NCBI GenBank assembly: GCA_028710385.1
Contig: JAQTUC010000078.1
Location: forward strand, 1 to 6,964
Length of the DNA: 6,964 bases
Reading direction: 5' to 3'
Source of the DNA: Candidatus Omnitrophota bacterium
Lineage (GTDB): Bacteria; Omnitrophota; Gorgyraeia; Duberdicusellales; 4484-171
This document shows positions 5,817 to 6,964 of this stretch, piece after piece. The first letter of the stretch is position 1. Every line of letters begins with the position of its first letter. The notes beneath the pieces were generated by a model. That model ran no database searches. It was not told the origin of the DNA and saw only the letters and a program-made list of their open reading frames with translations. The translations under genes were made by a program, and so were the position numbers.

Positions 5817-5844
5817 ATTATAGCAGGCATTTTTCAGGTGGCAC
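5817..5844 (-). promoter_or_regulatory. Possible promoter of the receiver-GGDEF gene with extended -10
   Basis: On the minus strand TATAAT (5822-5817) is a perfect -10 box preceded by TGC, an extended -10 form. Sixteen nt upstream is GTGCCA (5844-5839), which matches 4 of 6 bases of the -35 consensus and overlaps the last base of the glycosyltransferase stop codon. The start of transcription would fall near 5810, only about 5 nt before the ATG at 5805, so the mRNA would be nearly leaderless. No Shine-Dalgarno sequence is visible before that ATG. The short distance keeps this tentative. Confidence 0.4.
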
Positions 5845-6872
5845 TATACTATTTTTTTAATGAGCGAAAACACTTCTTCCGGTGTTATTGATTTAAGGCA
5901 TAAGAAATTATTGGTGCAATTATGGGCAAGGCATTTTTTGCACGATATTGATTTATGGATATAAAAAGATTTTTCTCCAAGAGGCCTCCAGCGTAAAGGA
6001 GATAACCCAGGGTCATTTCTTCCGAAAATAGAAATAACAGGCACATTAAGGCTTGACGCGATATGCACCGGTCCGGAATCGTTTGATATAAATGCCCTGG
6101 ATTTTTTAAGGAGCGATCCGATATCCGAAATTGTCAGAAGCCCTCTTAGGTCTATCACACCTTCTTCTTTTGCCAGGTTGTCGGCAAATTTTTTTTCTTC
6201 TCTAGAGGTTATCACTATTACCTTAAGCCCGGTTTTTTCTTTTATCAGTTTGGCTAGTTTTATGAAATTATCCTCCATCCAGCGCTTTGAAGGGCATGAG
6301 GCTGAAGGGTGCATTACGATGAAATCATTGTTTTTTACATTGTTTGCGATAAGCAAATCATCCACTCTTTTCTCTGATTCTTTTTTTATTGGGAAATATG
6401 TTTGTTTCTCAGCTACGTCAATACCTGCCTCTCTTAATATATCAAGAGTGTATTCCAATTCGTGCTTCAGGCCCTGGTGTTTTTTGTCTTCTATTGGGTT
6501 GGTTAACAAATTGCCCATTTTTCTGTTTAGGCCGTAACGCTTTGGAATTCCTGAGAAAAACGCAAGTATATTTGAGCGGTTATTGGGATTTAGAATAAAA
6601 ACAACATCAAACTTTTTTTTACGCAATGACAGACAGAATTTCAGGGAAGAAAAAAAACCTTTGTGTTTTTTGTTTTTATCATAAACAATAATTTCATCAA
6701 TATAGGGGTTACCCTCTAAGGCATCTTTTGTGTATGGTCTGCAGAGAAATGCAATGTAGCTATCGGGATAGAATTTACGTAAATTGGCAATTACAGGGGT
6801 TGAAAGTATTACATCCCCTAATCTATCCGTGCGCATTATCAATATTTTTTTGCGGTTTTCTTTAGCGCTCAT
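5844..6872 (-). CDS. Glycosyltransferase family 9 protein (ADP-heptose:LPS heptosyltransferase-like)
   Basis: A complete 342-residue GT-B fold glycosyltransferase of family GT9, whose known members (WaaC, WaaF, WaaQ) add heptose from ADP-heptose to lipopolysaccharide core at the inner face of the cytoplasmic membrane. The N-terminal Rossmann half begins ILIMRTDRLGDVILSTPV (10-27), in which Asp20 aligns with the proposed catalytic base Asp13 of WaaC. The C-terminal half shows HPSASCPSKRW (188-198), NDSGPVHIASSLNVPVISIF (264-283) and a RW.P segment (295-297), all family hallmarks. A cysteine-bearing tail (Cys311, 314, 319, 325) is typical of many GT9 proteins. Its ATG overlaps the stop of an upstream GT9 gene by 4 nt, so the two form an operon. 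The exact sugar and acceptor cannot be told; many GT9 proteins in uncultured bacteria act in pathways other than E. coli-like LPS core. Confidence 0.92.
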   Translation of the reverse strand: MSAKENRKKILIMRTDRLGDVILSTPVIANLRKFYPDSYIAFLCRPYTKDALEGNPYIDEIIVYDKNKKHKGFFSSLKFCLSLRKKKFDVVFILNPNNRSNILAFFSGIPKRYGLNRKMGNLLTNPIEDKKHQGLKHELEYTLDILREAGIDVAEKQTYFPIKKESEKRVDDLLIANNVKNNDFIVMHPSASCPSKRWMEDNFIKLAKLIKEKTGLKVIVITSREEKKFADNLAKEEGVIDLRGLLTISDIGSLLKKSRAFISNDSGPVHIASSLNVPVISIFGRNDPGLSPLRWRPLGEKSFYIHKSISCKKCLAHNCTNNFLCLKSITPEEVFSLIKKIV

Positions 6873-6964
6873 TTTTGTAAAATTTCATCCGCCGCCTCAA
6901 TTACCAGCTGCGGCAATATTTCCATGCATTCATGGTTAGCCTGGCAATGCGGTTTATCGCAAGG
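6869..6964 (-). CDS. C-terminal end of a second GT9 glycosyltransferase (partial)
   Basis: The last 31 residues of a gene that begins outside the window, too short to stand alone but recognisable. The tail reads PCDKPHCQANHECMEILPQL and then VIEAADEILQK. Its Cys-x4-Cys-x5-Cys-Met-x2-Ile spacing matches the cysteine tail of the next gene (Cys314-x4-Cys319-x5-Cys325-Leu-x2-Ile) and the C-terminal end common to heptosyltransferase-like GT9 proteins. The TGA stop is part of an ATGA overlap with the downstream GT9 start at 6872. The frame is open to the window edge. Family assignment rests on this tail and the neighbour, so it is moderate. Confidence 0.65.
   Translation of the reverse strand, partial: PCDKPHCQANHECMEILPQLVIEAADEILQK

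Noticed and set aside
5810..5850. Inverted TATAG/CTATA arms between the GT9 and receiver-GGDEF genes
   Set aside because: Only five pairs, A/T-rich and with no following T run; it overlaps the proposed -10 box and is likely chance.
6178..6537. Plus-strand open frame of 119 codons inside the GT9 gene
   Set aside because: Antisense shadow of a clear glycosyltransferase; the Ser/Phe-rich product is typical of a reverse-frame translation.

Overview
The window is gene-dense. Every supported gene lies on the minus strand, so transcription runs from high to low coordinates. It fits an anaerobic, probably fermentative, Gram-negative bacterium of moderate-to-low GC. The anaerobic, H2-linked lifestyle comes from a [NiFe]-hydrogenase operon; the Gram-negative envelope is suggested by two tandem family 9 (heptosyltransferase-like) glycosyltransferases. 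The gene style recalls uncultured lineages such as Elusimicrobiota or Omnitrophota, but that placement is a weak guess and nothing here proves it.

Layout in the direction of transcription. (1) 6964-5844: the tail of one GT9 glycosyltransferase, overlapping by 4 nt a complete second one. (2) 5805-4618: a stand-alone regulator built as receiver domain, GGDEF domain and MshEN/GspE-N-like tail, with its own possible promoter. (3) 4593-1: a strong sigma70-type promoter, a perfect Rex-type operator in the leader, and a seven-gene operon that leaves the window at position 1. Its genes are a HydB-like iron-sulfur subunit, a HydG-like FAD/NAD(P)H subunit, a four-cluster ferredoxin-like subunit, a NuoH/EchB-like membrane subunit, a NuoB/EchC-like small subunit, a NuoC/EchD-like subunit, and the first 126 residues of a group 4 [NiFe]-hydrogenase large subunit with an intact RICGIC nickel-ligand motif. 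Operon junctions are 1-nt gaps or 1-8 nt overlaps, so this is one transcriptional and probably one structural unit.

Working model (inference): the operon encodes a membrane-bound, energy-converting hydrogenase that exchanges electrons with NAD(P)H. The path would run NAD(P)H, FAD and [2Fe-2S] (HydG-like), [4Fe-4S] clusters (HydB-like), polyferredoxin, NuoB-like proximal cluster, [NiFe] site, with the NuoH-like subunit as ion-translocating partner. HydB and HydG are normally the diaphorase half of cytosolic group 3b sulfhydrogenases, while group 4 enzymes normally use ferredoxin or formate. The combination is the most interesting biology here. The operator matches the binding site of Rex, the NADH/NAD+ sensing repressor, which suggests the operon is induced when NADH accumulates and agrees with an NAD(H)-linked enzyme.

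The ends are cut: the large subunit lacks its C-terminal nickel ligands and any downstream antiporter-like or maturation genes, and only 31 residues of the first glycosyltransferase are present. No tRNA, rRNA, CRISPR array, insertion sequence or convincing rho-independent terminator was seen, and no stretch over 300 bases lacks a gene.
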